Assembly (NCBI RefSeq): GCF_003149145.1
Contig: NZ_QGDQ01000015.1
Span: 1 to 64,000, forward strand
Length of the DNA stretch: 64,000 bases
Reading direction: 5' to 3'
Source of the DNA: Quadrisphaera granulorum
Lineage (GTDB): Bacteria > Actinomycetota > Actinomycetes > Actinomycetales > Quadrisphaeraceae
The notes below the pieces were generated by a model. That model worked only from the letters and a program-made list of their open reading frames with translations, was not told where the DNA came from and ran no database searches. The position numbers were made by a program, and so were the translations under genes. Of this stretch, positions 15,491 through 23,036 are shown one piece after another. How positions within the stretch are numbered: the stretch's first letter is position 1; each line of letters begins with the position of its first letter.

Positions 15491-17029
15491 ATGACTGAAG
15501 CGGACACGCCCCGCGGGGGCGCGCACGCTGCTCGCGCTCGCCGGCAGCTGCTGGCCCGCCTCGGCGAGAGCATGAGCGGCAAGGTGCCCACCAGCCCCGT
15601 CGGCCGTCGGGCCGTTCGCGCCCGTCTCGCCGAGCGGCAGGTGCGCGAGGTCATCGAGGTGGCGGTGCGGTTCGGGGAGGCGATGCTCTCCCTCGGCGCC
15701 ACGGCGTCCGTCTGCACCGACGTGATCCGCCGCCTCTGCGCCACCTTCGGGGTGCCCTGCCAGGTGGACCTCACGTTCACCGTCATCCTCGTGGCGCACG
15801 ACGGCGGCGAGGCCAGCAGCGTCAGCGTGCTGCGCGTGGTCCAGTCCCGCGCGGCCGACTACCACCGCCTCAGTCGTCTCACCACCCTCGCGTACGACGT
15901 GCAGCTCGACCCCGGCGTCCCCGACGTCACTCGCGCCCTGGAAGACCCGGCCGCCCGCGAGGCGGTGCAGCAGCGGTTGGAGCAGGTGCACGCGAGCCTC
16001 GACCAGGTGCTCGGTGCGCCCCACCGCTACCGGCCCGCGCTCGTCACGGCAGCGCTGGCCACGATGGCGGCCGCGGTGGCCGTGCTGCTCGGCGGGGGAC
16101 TGCCCGTGATGCTGCTGTCCGCGACCACCACCGCCGCCATCGACCTCGTGCTGCGCCGCCTCGGCCGCTGGGGACTGCCGGCGTTCTTCCTGCAGGCCGC
16201 GGGATCGGCGATGGCCACCACCGTGGCGGTGGCGCTGCTCGCGGTGCCCGGTCTGCCGGTGTCGCTGACGGCGCTGCCGCCGTCGCTGGTGGTGGCCTCG
16301 GGGATCATCGCGCTGCTCGCGGGGCTCTCGCTGGTGGGCGCCGCGGACGACGCGATCAACGGCTTCCCCGTCACCGCCAGCGGCCGCCTCCTGGAGGTGC
16401 TGCTGCTGACGCTCGGCCTGGTGGTGGGTATCGGGGGCGTGCTCGACATCGCCTCACGGCTCGGCGTGGAGCTGGCCCTGTCCGCCAGCGCCGACGCTTT
16501 CTGGCCGTGGCCCGTCCAGCTGGCCGCCGCCGCGGTGGCCTCCGGCGCGTGGGCGGCGTCGTCCTTCGCCGGGCCGCGTGCCTCCCTGCAGGCGGCCGCG
16601 TGGGGGGCGCTGGCGTTCAGCGTCTCCAGCCTTGTGACCACGGCGGGCGCCTCGGCCGCCGTTGCTGGCGCGCTTGCCGCCCTGGTGGTCGGCTACGGCG
16701 CCGAGAGACTCTCCCGTCGCACGCGCGTGCCGGCCGCCGTCACCGCGACCTGCGCCATCGTGCCGCTGTTGCCAGGTCTGACGATCTTCAACGGGCTGTT
16801 CGCCCTGGTCAGCGGCGCCCCCACCGGCACGGGCGGCGGGCTGCTGCTGGAGGCGGCGACGATCGGCATCGGCCTCGCGGCAGGCACCACGCTGGGCACC
16901 ACCCTGGCCACCCGGATGCGGGAAGCGCGGGCACCGAAAGCGACGGTGATGGGGACGACGACGGCAGCGCCCGAGCCTCCCCGCCACGGCGAACCAACCC
17001 CTCCTCCGACACCGAGATCAAGGACCTGA
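15491..17029 (+). CDS. Threonine/serine exporter (ThrE) family membrane protein
   Basis: 512 residues. An N-terminal soluble region of about 180 residues (EVIEVAVRFGEAMLSLGAT and later SRLTTLAYDVQ) is the DUF1212/ThrE domain start, followed by about ten hydrophobic segments. Family members export threonine and serine in Corynebacterium. The conserved TIFNGLFAL segment and the last helices are present, and the C-terminus is a Pro/Thr-rich cytoplasmic tail. The ATG lies 11 bp after the PIG-L stop, so the two genes probably share a message. Confidence 0.8.
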   Translation: MTEADTPRGGAHAARARRQLLARLGESMSGKVPTSPVGRRAVRARLAERQVREVIEVAVRFGEAMLSLGATASVCTDVIRRLCATFGVPCQVDLTFTVILVAHDGGEASSVSVLRVVQSRAADYHRLSRLTTLAYDVQLDPGVPDVTRALEDPAAREAVQQRLEQVHASLDQVLGAPHRYRPALVTAALATMAAAVAVLLGGGLPVMLLSATTTAAIDLVLRRLGRWGLPAFFLQAAGSAMATTVAVALLAVPGLPVSLTALPPSLVVASGIIALLAGLSLVGAADDAINGFPVTASGRLLEVLLLTLGLVVGIGGVLDIASRLGVELALSASADAFWPWPVQLAAAAVASGAWAASSFAGPRASLQAAAWGALAFSVSSLVTTAGASAAVAGALAALVVGYGAERLSRRTRVPAAVTATCAIVPLLPGLTIFNGLFALVSGAPTGTGGGLLLEAATIGIGLAAGTTLGTTLATRMREARAPKATVMGTTTAAPEPPRHGEPTPPPTPRSRT

Positions 17030-17049
17030 GCGCTGCATTCCACGCTGTC

Positions 17050-17065
17050 CGTCAGCGCGCTGACG
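17050..17065. terminator. Perfect 16-bp palindrome between convergent genes
   Basis: CGTCAGCGCGCTGACG is its own reverse complement and sits in the 44 bp between the stop of the exporter gene and the stop of the second TOPRIM gene. A bidirectional terminator is the simplest reading, although a loopless palindrome could also be a protein-binding site. Confidence 0.4.
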
Positions 17066-17073
17066 ATCCTCGG

Positions 17074-17730
17074 TCAGCTGGCTGCCAGGAGGCGGAGCCA
17101 CTCGATGAGCGGACTGAAGCCGGCAGCATCGTGGATCAGCCGCTTGTTGGTCTGCAGCGCGTCGCCCGGACTGCGGGGGCTCAGGGGGAGGCCCGCGAGG
17201 ACGGCCTGAAGCTCGGCCTTCTGGCGATGTTTGACAGGCTCGAGTGCTTGCTCGACGTCGTCGATGTACGTCGACGCGAGACGGCGTCGCTCCGGAGACG
17301 CGACGGCCAGATAGAGACCTTCCACAGCCCCTCGCTGCCCCCGGCCCGGGCTCGCGAACAGGCCGGTGCGCTTACCCGCGACCGTGTGGACTTCTCCGGG
17401 ATGTGGCAGGCGGGTGCCCGCGTGCGTGTCGAGTACCGGGGCGATCTGTGCGAGAGCGCGCTCGAGGGTGTCCTCATCCGTCACGATGCCCAGCGTTCCT
17501 GGTCTCGACTGGAAGAGGTCGGATGTCGCGACGGTGATCACCAGCTTGTGGATGTTGTCGACGCCGTCGCAATTGATGACCTGGACCTTGCCGTCGAGGT
17601 CCGGTAGGTCGGTGGAGTGCTTCTTCAGGAGGTACTGGACGAGTTCGGCGTCGTCCTTCCCCTCCGCCAGCACCACCGTCGGGCAGACGATCTCGAGGTC
17701 GCCGACGCTGACCTCCCGAGGAAAGATCAC
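17074..17730 (-). CDS. TOPRIM-fold protein (DUF3226-like), partner of OLD-like ATPase, copy 2
   Basis: 218 residues from the GTG at 17730, which overlaps the ATPase stop by four bases (GTGA). The TOPRIM Glu motif is VVLAEGKDDAELVQ (Glu23) and the acidic pair is in GIVTDEDT (Asp85, Asp87), followed by a conserved region and helical C-terminus. It resembles DUF3226 proteins that accompany ABC-type ATPases. Compared with copy 1 at 10819 the order, overlap and motif spacing are similar, but the sequence has diverged strongly. A nuclease or RNase role is inferred from the fold. Confidence 0.7.
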   Translation of the reverse strand: MIFPREVSVGDLEIVCPTVVLAEGKDDAELVQYLLKKHSTDLPDLDGKVQVINCDGVDNIHKLVITVATSDLFQSRPGTLGIVTDEDTLERALAQIAPVLDTHAGTRLPHPGEVHTVAGKRTGLFASPGRGQRGAVEGLYLAVASPERRRLASTYIDDVEQALEPVKHRQKAELQAVLAGLPLSPRSPGDALQTNKRLIHDAAGFSPLIEWLRLLAAS

Positions 17731-18827
17731 CGGACCTCCGCCGATACGGAGAGCACCTGCTCCACGGCGGCCCCCGACAGCACGACCGGCCGCACCCGAC
17801 CGGCGGCAGCGCCAGCCCAGCCACCGTTGTCGAAGCGGGCATCTCTCAACCTGACGAGACTCAGCTCGTCGAGGTGTCCGTCGCGCAGGGCCAGGACCGC
17901 GGCCTGGATGGCTTCGTCGCTGTGAGTGGTGACGACGAGTTGGGTGCCTGTTGCCCGGGTGGCCTCGACGAGGTGCGACCACATGCTGACGAGGACGCTG
18001 TGGTGAAGACCATCCTCGATCTCGTCGATGAGGAGCAGGCCTCCTGGCGCTGTCGAGGCTGCCAGCAGGTAGGTCAGGGCCCGGTGGATTCCTGTGCCGA
18101 GCGAGGTGAAGGGGATCGGCGGGCCTTCCTCGAACACAGCGTGCAGGGCGGTCGGTCCTTCAGAGGCCAAGAGCTCCAGGCTGACCAGCCGAGGCTCGAT
18201 GGAGCGGAGCGCTGTGACCAGCGCCGAAGTGCCCCCGGAGAGGCGCAGCGCTGTGTAGGCGTCGACGACGTCGACAGCACCCACGTCCTTGATGATCCGC
18301 ACCTTTTCGAAGCCATCTTCATTCACCGGTGGCTCGGCGGTGAAGCTCATGCGGGTGCCCGTGATGTCGAGAGCGACCAGCACGCGGTGATCGCGGTGCT
18401 CTGCTCCTTCCTCGCCCAGCACCCGCACCTCGAGTCCTACCGCAGTGCGGGGGCTCCCCTCGACGTCCATGAGGACAGTGCCGGATGAAGCGGCGGCTGC
18501 CGGTCGCAGCTCGATACCGCGTTGCTTCCCGTCCACGCTGGCGACGAGCCTGATGGGACCCGAGGGGGCAGACGCGGGGAAGAACGTCCGCCACGGATCG
18601 ACGGACTCACCTGACTGGCTCCGCGACAGCGGAAGCAGGTGGCGCATGGGCCGCAGCACCTGCAGTGCGTTCATGGGCGCGTGTGCACCGCACGCGTGCA
18701 GGAACAGCGCCTCGAGCAGAGCAGACTTGCCGACGCCGTTCCGTCCGGTGACCACCGTGACACGGCTCAGGGGCACCTCGAGGTGATCCAGGCCGCGGAA
18801 TCCGTCGACGGTGAAGCTCGAGTACAC
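17727..18827 (-). CDS. OLD-like ABC-type ATPase, copy 2
   Basis: 366 residues. Walker A GRNGVGKS at 28-35, a signature-like FTSLGTGIHRAL, Walker B GGLLLIDEIEDGLHHSV, and H-loop VVTTHSDE. It shares the segment NALQVLRP after Walker A with copy 1, which is not a generic ATPase motif, so the two are paralogues. The frame stays open far upstream across the antisense of the chemoreceptor gene; the GTG at 18827 was chosen because it places Walker A at the normal distance and the first strand YSSFTVDGFRGL at the N-terminus. Confidence 0.8.
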   Translation of the reverse strand: MYSSFTVDGFRGLDHLEVPLSRVTVVTGRNGVGKSALLEALFLHACGAHAPMNALQVLRPMRHLLPLSRSQSGESVDPWRTFFPASAPSGPIRLVASVDGKQRGIELRPAAAASSGTVLMDVEGSPRTAVGLEVRVLGEEGAEHRDHRVLVALDITGTRMSFTAEPPVNEDGFEKVRIIKDVGAVDVVDAYTALRLSGGTSALVTALRSIEPRLVSLELLASEGPTALHAVFEEGPPIPFTSLGTGIHRALTYLLAASTAPGGLLLIDEIEDGLHHSVLVSMWSHLVEATRATGTQLVVTTHSDEAIQAAVLALRDGHLDELSLVRLRDARFDNGGWAGAAAGRVRPVVLSGAAVEQVLSVSAEVR

Positions 18828-18894
18828 GTCCAGCAGCGTAGGGCGAAGCTCCTGCCGCGATCGCCGTCCGTCGTCGTCGTCCTTCCGGTCCTGG

Positions 18895-18972
18895 CCCCTC
18901 TCGCACTTGCCGCGGAAAGTGCGGCTCTGACGGGCCGCATGGCGCACTTGCCGCGGAAAGTGCGAGAAGGGG
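18895..18972. repeat. GCACTT-CCGCGG-AAGTGC doublet element, copy 1
   Basis: Two direct copies of the 20-mer GCACTTGCCGCGGAAAGTGC (18903-18922 and 18944-18963), each a near-palindrome around CCGCGG with one mismatched pair. Flanking C-rich and G-rich arms (CCCCTCTCGCAC and GTGCGAGAAGGGG) make the whole unit a larger inverted repeat. It lies upstream of the second ATPase gene and of the divergent chemoreceptor gene. The same structure recurs at 53532. Confidence 0.8.
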
Positions 18973-19100
18973 ACGGGGCGGGGCGGAAGGCACCGAGGGG
19001 GGAGCCCCGGGGGAGGGACGGCGGTTCGTGTCAACTTCTCGGGCTTGACGTCCGATGAAGGGGGGACATCGGCACGTTTCCGAGGCCCTGGGGGGGCACT

Positions 19101-20687
19101 GTGTTCCGTCGTCTGGCAGACCTGCGCATCGGCGCGAAGCTCTACCTGGGGTTCGGGGCCGTACTGGCGCTGCTGCTCGTGGTGGCGGGCATCGGTGTCG
19201 TCCGCCTCGGGGAGTCGCAGAAGCACCTCGATGACCTGGCCAGCAGCGGCCTGGTCTCCGTGGAGACCGCCGACCAGGTCATGACGGCGCTCGTGCAGGC
19301 CCGGCTCGACCTCGCCAATGCCGCGCTGACCCCCGACGCGGCCGGTACGGAGAAGGCGATCGCGGCCCTCGACGCCGACCAGAAGACCATCGACGAGCAC
19401 TGGAAGGACTACCTGGCCACCAGCCCGGCGTCCAGCGCCGCACAGCAGAAAGCGTTCACGGACGGCCTCGCTGCGTGGCGCGCCACGCTGCCCCCGTTGC
19501 TGGCGTTGGCCAAGGCCAACGACCTGGACGGCTTCGTCGACCAGCGCACCAAGGTCGCCACGCCGGCCGCTCAGGTCATGACGACGGCGCTCCAGGAGAT
19601 CGTCAAGGTCGAGGCAGCGGCTGCCACGGCGATGAGCGACGACGGCGCCGCTGCTTACCGCGCCGCCGTCGTCATGCTGGTGGTGTGCGCGCTGTTCGCT
19701 GCGGCGCTCGCCGTCGCCATCGCCGTCGCCGTCGCCCGGTCCACCGCCCGCCCGCTCGCCCGGGTGCTGGCCGTGGTGGAGGGCATGGCTGCAGGGCGCC
19801 TCGACGCGCGCGTCAAGCTCGACCGTCAGGACGAGGTGGGCCGCCTCGCAGCCGCCACCGACACCTCCCTGGATGCCCTTTCCGCCGCGATGCGCGAGAT
19901 CCGCGACGAGGCGACCGCGCTCAACGCCTCGTCCAGCTCCCTGAGCAGCGTGTCGGTGCAGCTCTCCTCCGGTGCGCAGGAGGCGGCGGCCCAGACGCAG
20001 GTCGTCTCCGCAGCCTCCGAGGAGGTCACCGTCTCCATCTCCACGGTCGCTGCCGCTGGCGAGGAGATGACCGCCGCCATCGCCCAGATCGCGACCGCCA
20101 CGAGCGAGGCCTCCCAGATGGCCTCCTCCGCGGTGGCTGCCGCCGGTGCCGCGGGTGGGGCGATCGAGCGGCTCGGGGTCTCCAGCAAGGAGATCGGCGA
20201 CGTCGTCAAGCTCATCACCTCCATCGCCGAGCAGACCAACCTGCTCGCACTCAACGCCACGATCGAGGCCGCCCGCGCCGGCGAGCTCGGCAAGGGCTTC
20301 GCCGTCGTCGCCGGTGAGGTCAAGGAGCTGGCCCGTCAGACCGCCCAGGCCACGGACGAGATCATCGGCAAGGTTTCCGCGACCCAGGGAGACGCGGCCT
20401 CGGCGGCGTCGGCGGTGACGCAGATCGGTGACGTCATCGCGCGCATCGACGAGGTGCAGGCCACCATCGCCGCCGCGGTGGAGGAGCAGTCGGCCACGAC
20501 GTCCGAGATGGTCCGCAACGTCACGGAGATCTCCACCGGCTCGGAGCAGATCTCGGCCAACATCTCCAGCATCGCCGAGGGCACCGAGCAGAACCGCGCC
20601 AGCGCGGGGATGACCGCTTCCGCAGCCACCGACGTAACGGCATCCGCCGCGAAGCTGACCGAGCTCACGGGGCGCTTCGTCCTCTGA
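19101..20687 (+). CDS. Methyl-accepting chemotaxis protein
   Basis: 528 residues. Membrane segment 1 near 12-32 ([19 protein letters not shown]), a periplasmic-type four-helix ligand region, membrane segment 2 near 190-212, a HAMP domain, then the signalling domain whose hairpin tip is clear ([20 protein letters not shown]). It should bind CheA/CheW at the inner face of the membrane. No che or flagellar genes are in the window. GTG start preceded by a G-rich Shine-Dalgarno region. A strong hairpin follows the stop. Confidence 0.9.
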   Translation: MFRRLADLRIGAKLYLGFGAVLALLLVVAGIGVVRLGESQKHLDDLASSGLVSVETADQVMTALVQARLDLANAALTPDAAGTEKAIAALDADQKTIDEHWKDYLATSPASSAAQQKAFTDGLAAWRATLPPLLALAKANDLDGFVDQRTKVATPAAQVMTTALQEIVKVEAAAATAMSDDGAAAYRAAVVMLVVCALFAAALAVAIAVAVARSTARPLARVLAVVEGMAAGRLDARVKLDRQDEVGRLAAATDTSLDALSAAMREIRDEATALNASSSSLSSVSVQLSSGAQEAAAQTQVVSAASEEVTVSISTVAAAGEEMTAAIAQIATATSEASQMASSAVAAAGAAGGAIERLGVSSKEIGDVVKLITSIAEQTNLLALNATIEAARAGELGKGFAVVAGEVKELARQTAQATDEIIGKVSATQGDAASAASAVTQIGDVIARIDEVQATIAAAVEEQSATTSEMVRNVTEISTGSEQISANISSIAEGTEQNRASAGMTASAATDVTASAAKLTELTGRFVL

Positions 20688-20702
20688 CACCCCCGTTGAG
20701 GA

Positions 20703-20743
20703 TCCGCGGCGCCTCGCTACCCCCCTCGGCGTGGCGCCGCGGA
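20703..20743 (+). terminator. Hairpin downstream of chemoreceptor gene
   Basis: TCCGCGGCGCC (20703-20713) pairs perfectly with GGCGCCGCGGA (20733-20743) around a 19-base loop, 15 bases after the chemoreceptor stop. No T run follows. Its position between two plus-strand genes suggests it separates their transcripts. Confidence 0.6.
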
Positions 20744-20801
20744 GCTCGCCTCCCTGCGTGTCACGGTGTCAGGGACACCGATCACGTTTGGGGGACCCGC
20801 T

Positions 20802-21872
20802 GTGCGCACCACCGGGTGGAGGGCCGCGGCGCTGAGCGCCGCACTGATTGCCACCACCGTGCTGGGGACCGCGGCGAGCGCCAGTGCGTACACCACCGGG
20901 GCGACGGCCACGACGGCTGCCACCGCGCCGCCGCAGGTCCAGCGCATCGCCGGTGACGACAGGATCGGCACCGCCGTCGCGGTGAGCCAGGCCGTGTTCA
21001 CCGACGACGACGGCGCCTACGCGGCCTTCATCGCCTCGGCCGCCAGCTGGCCCGATGCGCTCGCCGCCAGTGCCCTGGCTGCGCAGTACCGCGCACCGCT
21101 GCTGCTGGTGCCCGCCGACGGGCAGCTGCCCGAACAGGTCCGCGCCGAGCTGCACCGGCTCAAGGTGGAGCAGGTGTACGTGCTGGGCGGCGGCAAGTCC
21201 GTCAGTGACAGGATCAGCGCCCAGCTCGGCGACCTCGCGCTGGTGAAGCGCTTCGACGGTAACGACAGGTACGACACCGCCGGCTACGCCGCCAGCGTCC
21301 TCGCCGACCCGGGCAAGCCGCTGTACATCGCCTCGGGCGCTGGATTCGCCGATGCTCTCGGCGGAGGCGCCGCCGCCGGCGCCGTCGGGGGAGCCCTCGT
21401 GCTGACCGACCCCGCGCGCCTGCCGATGTCGCTGTCCGACGACATCAAGACCCTCGCGCCGAGCAGCGTCGTGGTGCTCGGCGGACCGGGCACCGTCTCC
21501 GACGCCGTGGTCGGCCAGCTCAAGACCCTGCTGCCCGGCACCCCCGTCACCCGTACCTACGGTGCCGACCGCTACGAGACCGCGGCCCGGACCAGCGCAC
21601 AGATCAACGGCCAGGGCAGCCCGTCCTCCAAGGCCGCGGACGGCGTGCAGAACCTCTCCGCGGTAATGCTGGCCAGTGGCACGAGCTTCCCCGACGGGCT
21701 TGCGGGAGCTGCCGTCTCAGGTCCCAGCGGCGTGCCGCTGCTGCTGACCGGCAAGGACTGCGTGCCCGCCTCCACGCTCGCCGAGGTCCGCAGGCTCGGG
21801 GCGCAGCGCGTCGTCGTCCTCGGTGGGCCCACCGTGGTGAGCCCTGCCGCGGCGGCTCTCAACCCTTGCTGA
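20802..21872 (+). CDS. Secreted cell-wall-binding repeat 2 (CWB2) protein
   Basis: 356 residues from the GTG at 20802 (GGGGGA precedes it; an earlier in-frame GTG is at 20766). A signal peptide (RAAALSAALIATTVLGTAASAS) is followed by three CWB2 units that start RIAGDDRIGTA, RFDGNDRYDTA and RTYGADRYETA, each with the usual later FADAL/LVVLGG-type elements. In Firmicutes such triplets bind anionic cell-wall polymers and anchor surface proteins. Here there is no additional effector domain, so the protein is only the binding module. Its last 14 bases overlap the convergent GGDEF gene. Confidence 0.8.
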   Translation: MRTTGWRAAALSAALIATTVLGTAASASAYTTGATATTAATAPPQVQRIAGDDRIGTAVAVSQAVFTDDDGAYAAFIASAASWPDALAASALAAQYRAPLLLVPADGQLPEQVRAELHRLKVEQVYVLGGGKSVSDRISAQLGDLALVKRFDGNDRYDTAGYAASVLADPGKPLYIASGAGFADALGGGAAAGAVGGALVLTDPARLPMSLSDDIKTLAPSSVVVLGGPGTVSDAVVGQLKTLLPGTPVTRTYGADRYETAARTSAQINGQGSPSSKAADGVQNLSAVMLASGTSFPDGLAGAAVSGPSGVPLLLTGKDCVPASTLAEVRRLGAQRVVVLGGPTVVSPAAAALNPC

Positions 21873-23018
21873 CGAGGGTGGGCGCCGCGTCGGCCCCAGG
21901 CTCGGGCGTGATCTCGACGCGGTTCCTGCCGGAGGCTTTTGCGCGGTAGAGGGCGCCGTCGGCGGCGCTGAGGAGCTGGCTGAGCACGCCGGCGTCAGCG
22001 GCGGCCCGAGCCGTGGTGAGCTCTCGGTAGGACACCGGCTCGTCAGACGCCAGCGGCGCCGGCACGGTACTGGCGACACCGACGCTGACGGTGAACCGCA
22101 GCGCAGCCACGACCTGGAGCTGCGAGGCACTGGAGCGCAGCCGCTCCGCCAGCAGCCGCGCGCTGTCGGGATGGTCGTGGAGGCCGATCACGGCGAACTC
22201 CTCGCCGCCCAGGCGCACGGCGAGGTCGCCCTCGTTGACCCACGAGACCAGGCCCGTGCCGAGGGAGGCCAGGACGACGTCGCCGGCGTCGTGGCCGTAG
22301 CTGTCGTTGATGTTCTTGAAGTGGTCGACGTCGAGCACGAGCACGCCCATGTGCCGCCCTTCGGCACGAGCCCGCTTGATCAGCGCCGGCGTCTTGAGGG
22401 CTATGCCGTGGCGGTTGAGCAGCCCTGTCAGCTGGTCGTGCTCGGCCATGTGCTGGGCCGTGAGGCGCAGCTGTTCCGAGCGCCGCAGGAGCACCGCCGT
22501 GTAGCCCACGAAGACCGGCAGGCAGATCAGCACGACGGCTACCTCGGTGACGAGCGTCCGCACCGTCGGGTTGCTGCTGGCGATGATCGCGATCTGTGCA
22601 GCACTGCCCCGGCGGTGACGATGGCCGTGCCCCTGCGCCGCGTCAGCATCAGCGCGACCATCGGCACGCCCGCCAGGCCGTAGATGCTCACCCACCGCGA
22701 CTGGTCCGCAGGCGTAGACATCGTCTGCAGCGTGGCTGCTGTCACGAGGAGCAGCAGGCACACGGTGGCGGCACAGTCTCCGAGCCGACCGCGCCAGACC
22801 CCCATCGCGACCGCGGTGGACGACAGCAGGCCGCCTGCGGCGAGCAGCAGCAGGGGCGTGCCGCCCTCGGCCCAGCGCTGGGACACGCCGTTGACCGCGC
22901 CGAGGGCAACGGCCAGGCACACGGCGATGATGACGAGGGTGCGGTCGTCGTAGCGGGCGAGCTGCTCGCGCCTCACCCACGCCCACGCCGCTGCCGCCCG
23001 GAGCCAGAACGCCTTCAT
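21859..23018 (-). pseudogene. Membrane-anchored GGDEF diguanylate cyclase, frameshifted
   Basis: The 5' part (from ATG 23018, MKAFWLRAAAAWAWVRR) encodes about five membrane helices in one frame up to GTAIVTAGAVL; the continuation AQIAIIASSNP and the GGDEF domain are in another. The switch is near 22598: one extra G in the minus-strand run GTGCTG-CACAG would restore GAVLAQIAII. The cyclase part is otherwise complete: HDQLTGLLNRHG, the LDVDHFKNIND metal site, the active site RLGGEEFAV and the YRAKASGRN ending. Either a recent inactivating deletion or a sequencing error. The soluble half could also be made from an internal start. Confidence 0.75.
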
Positions 23019-23036
23019 CGCTGCCTCACAGGACGC

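Noticed and set aside
17727-20690. A 987-codon minus-strand frame running through ATPase copy 2 and the antisense of the chemoreceptor gene
   Set aside because: Only the last 366 codons look like a protein (ATPase). The rest is Gly/His/Asp-rich translation of the antisense strand of a clearly real chemoreceptor gene; long antisense frames are common at this GC content.
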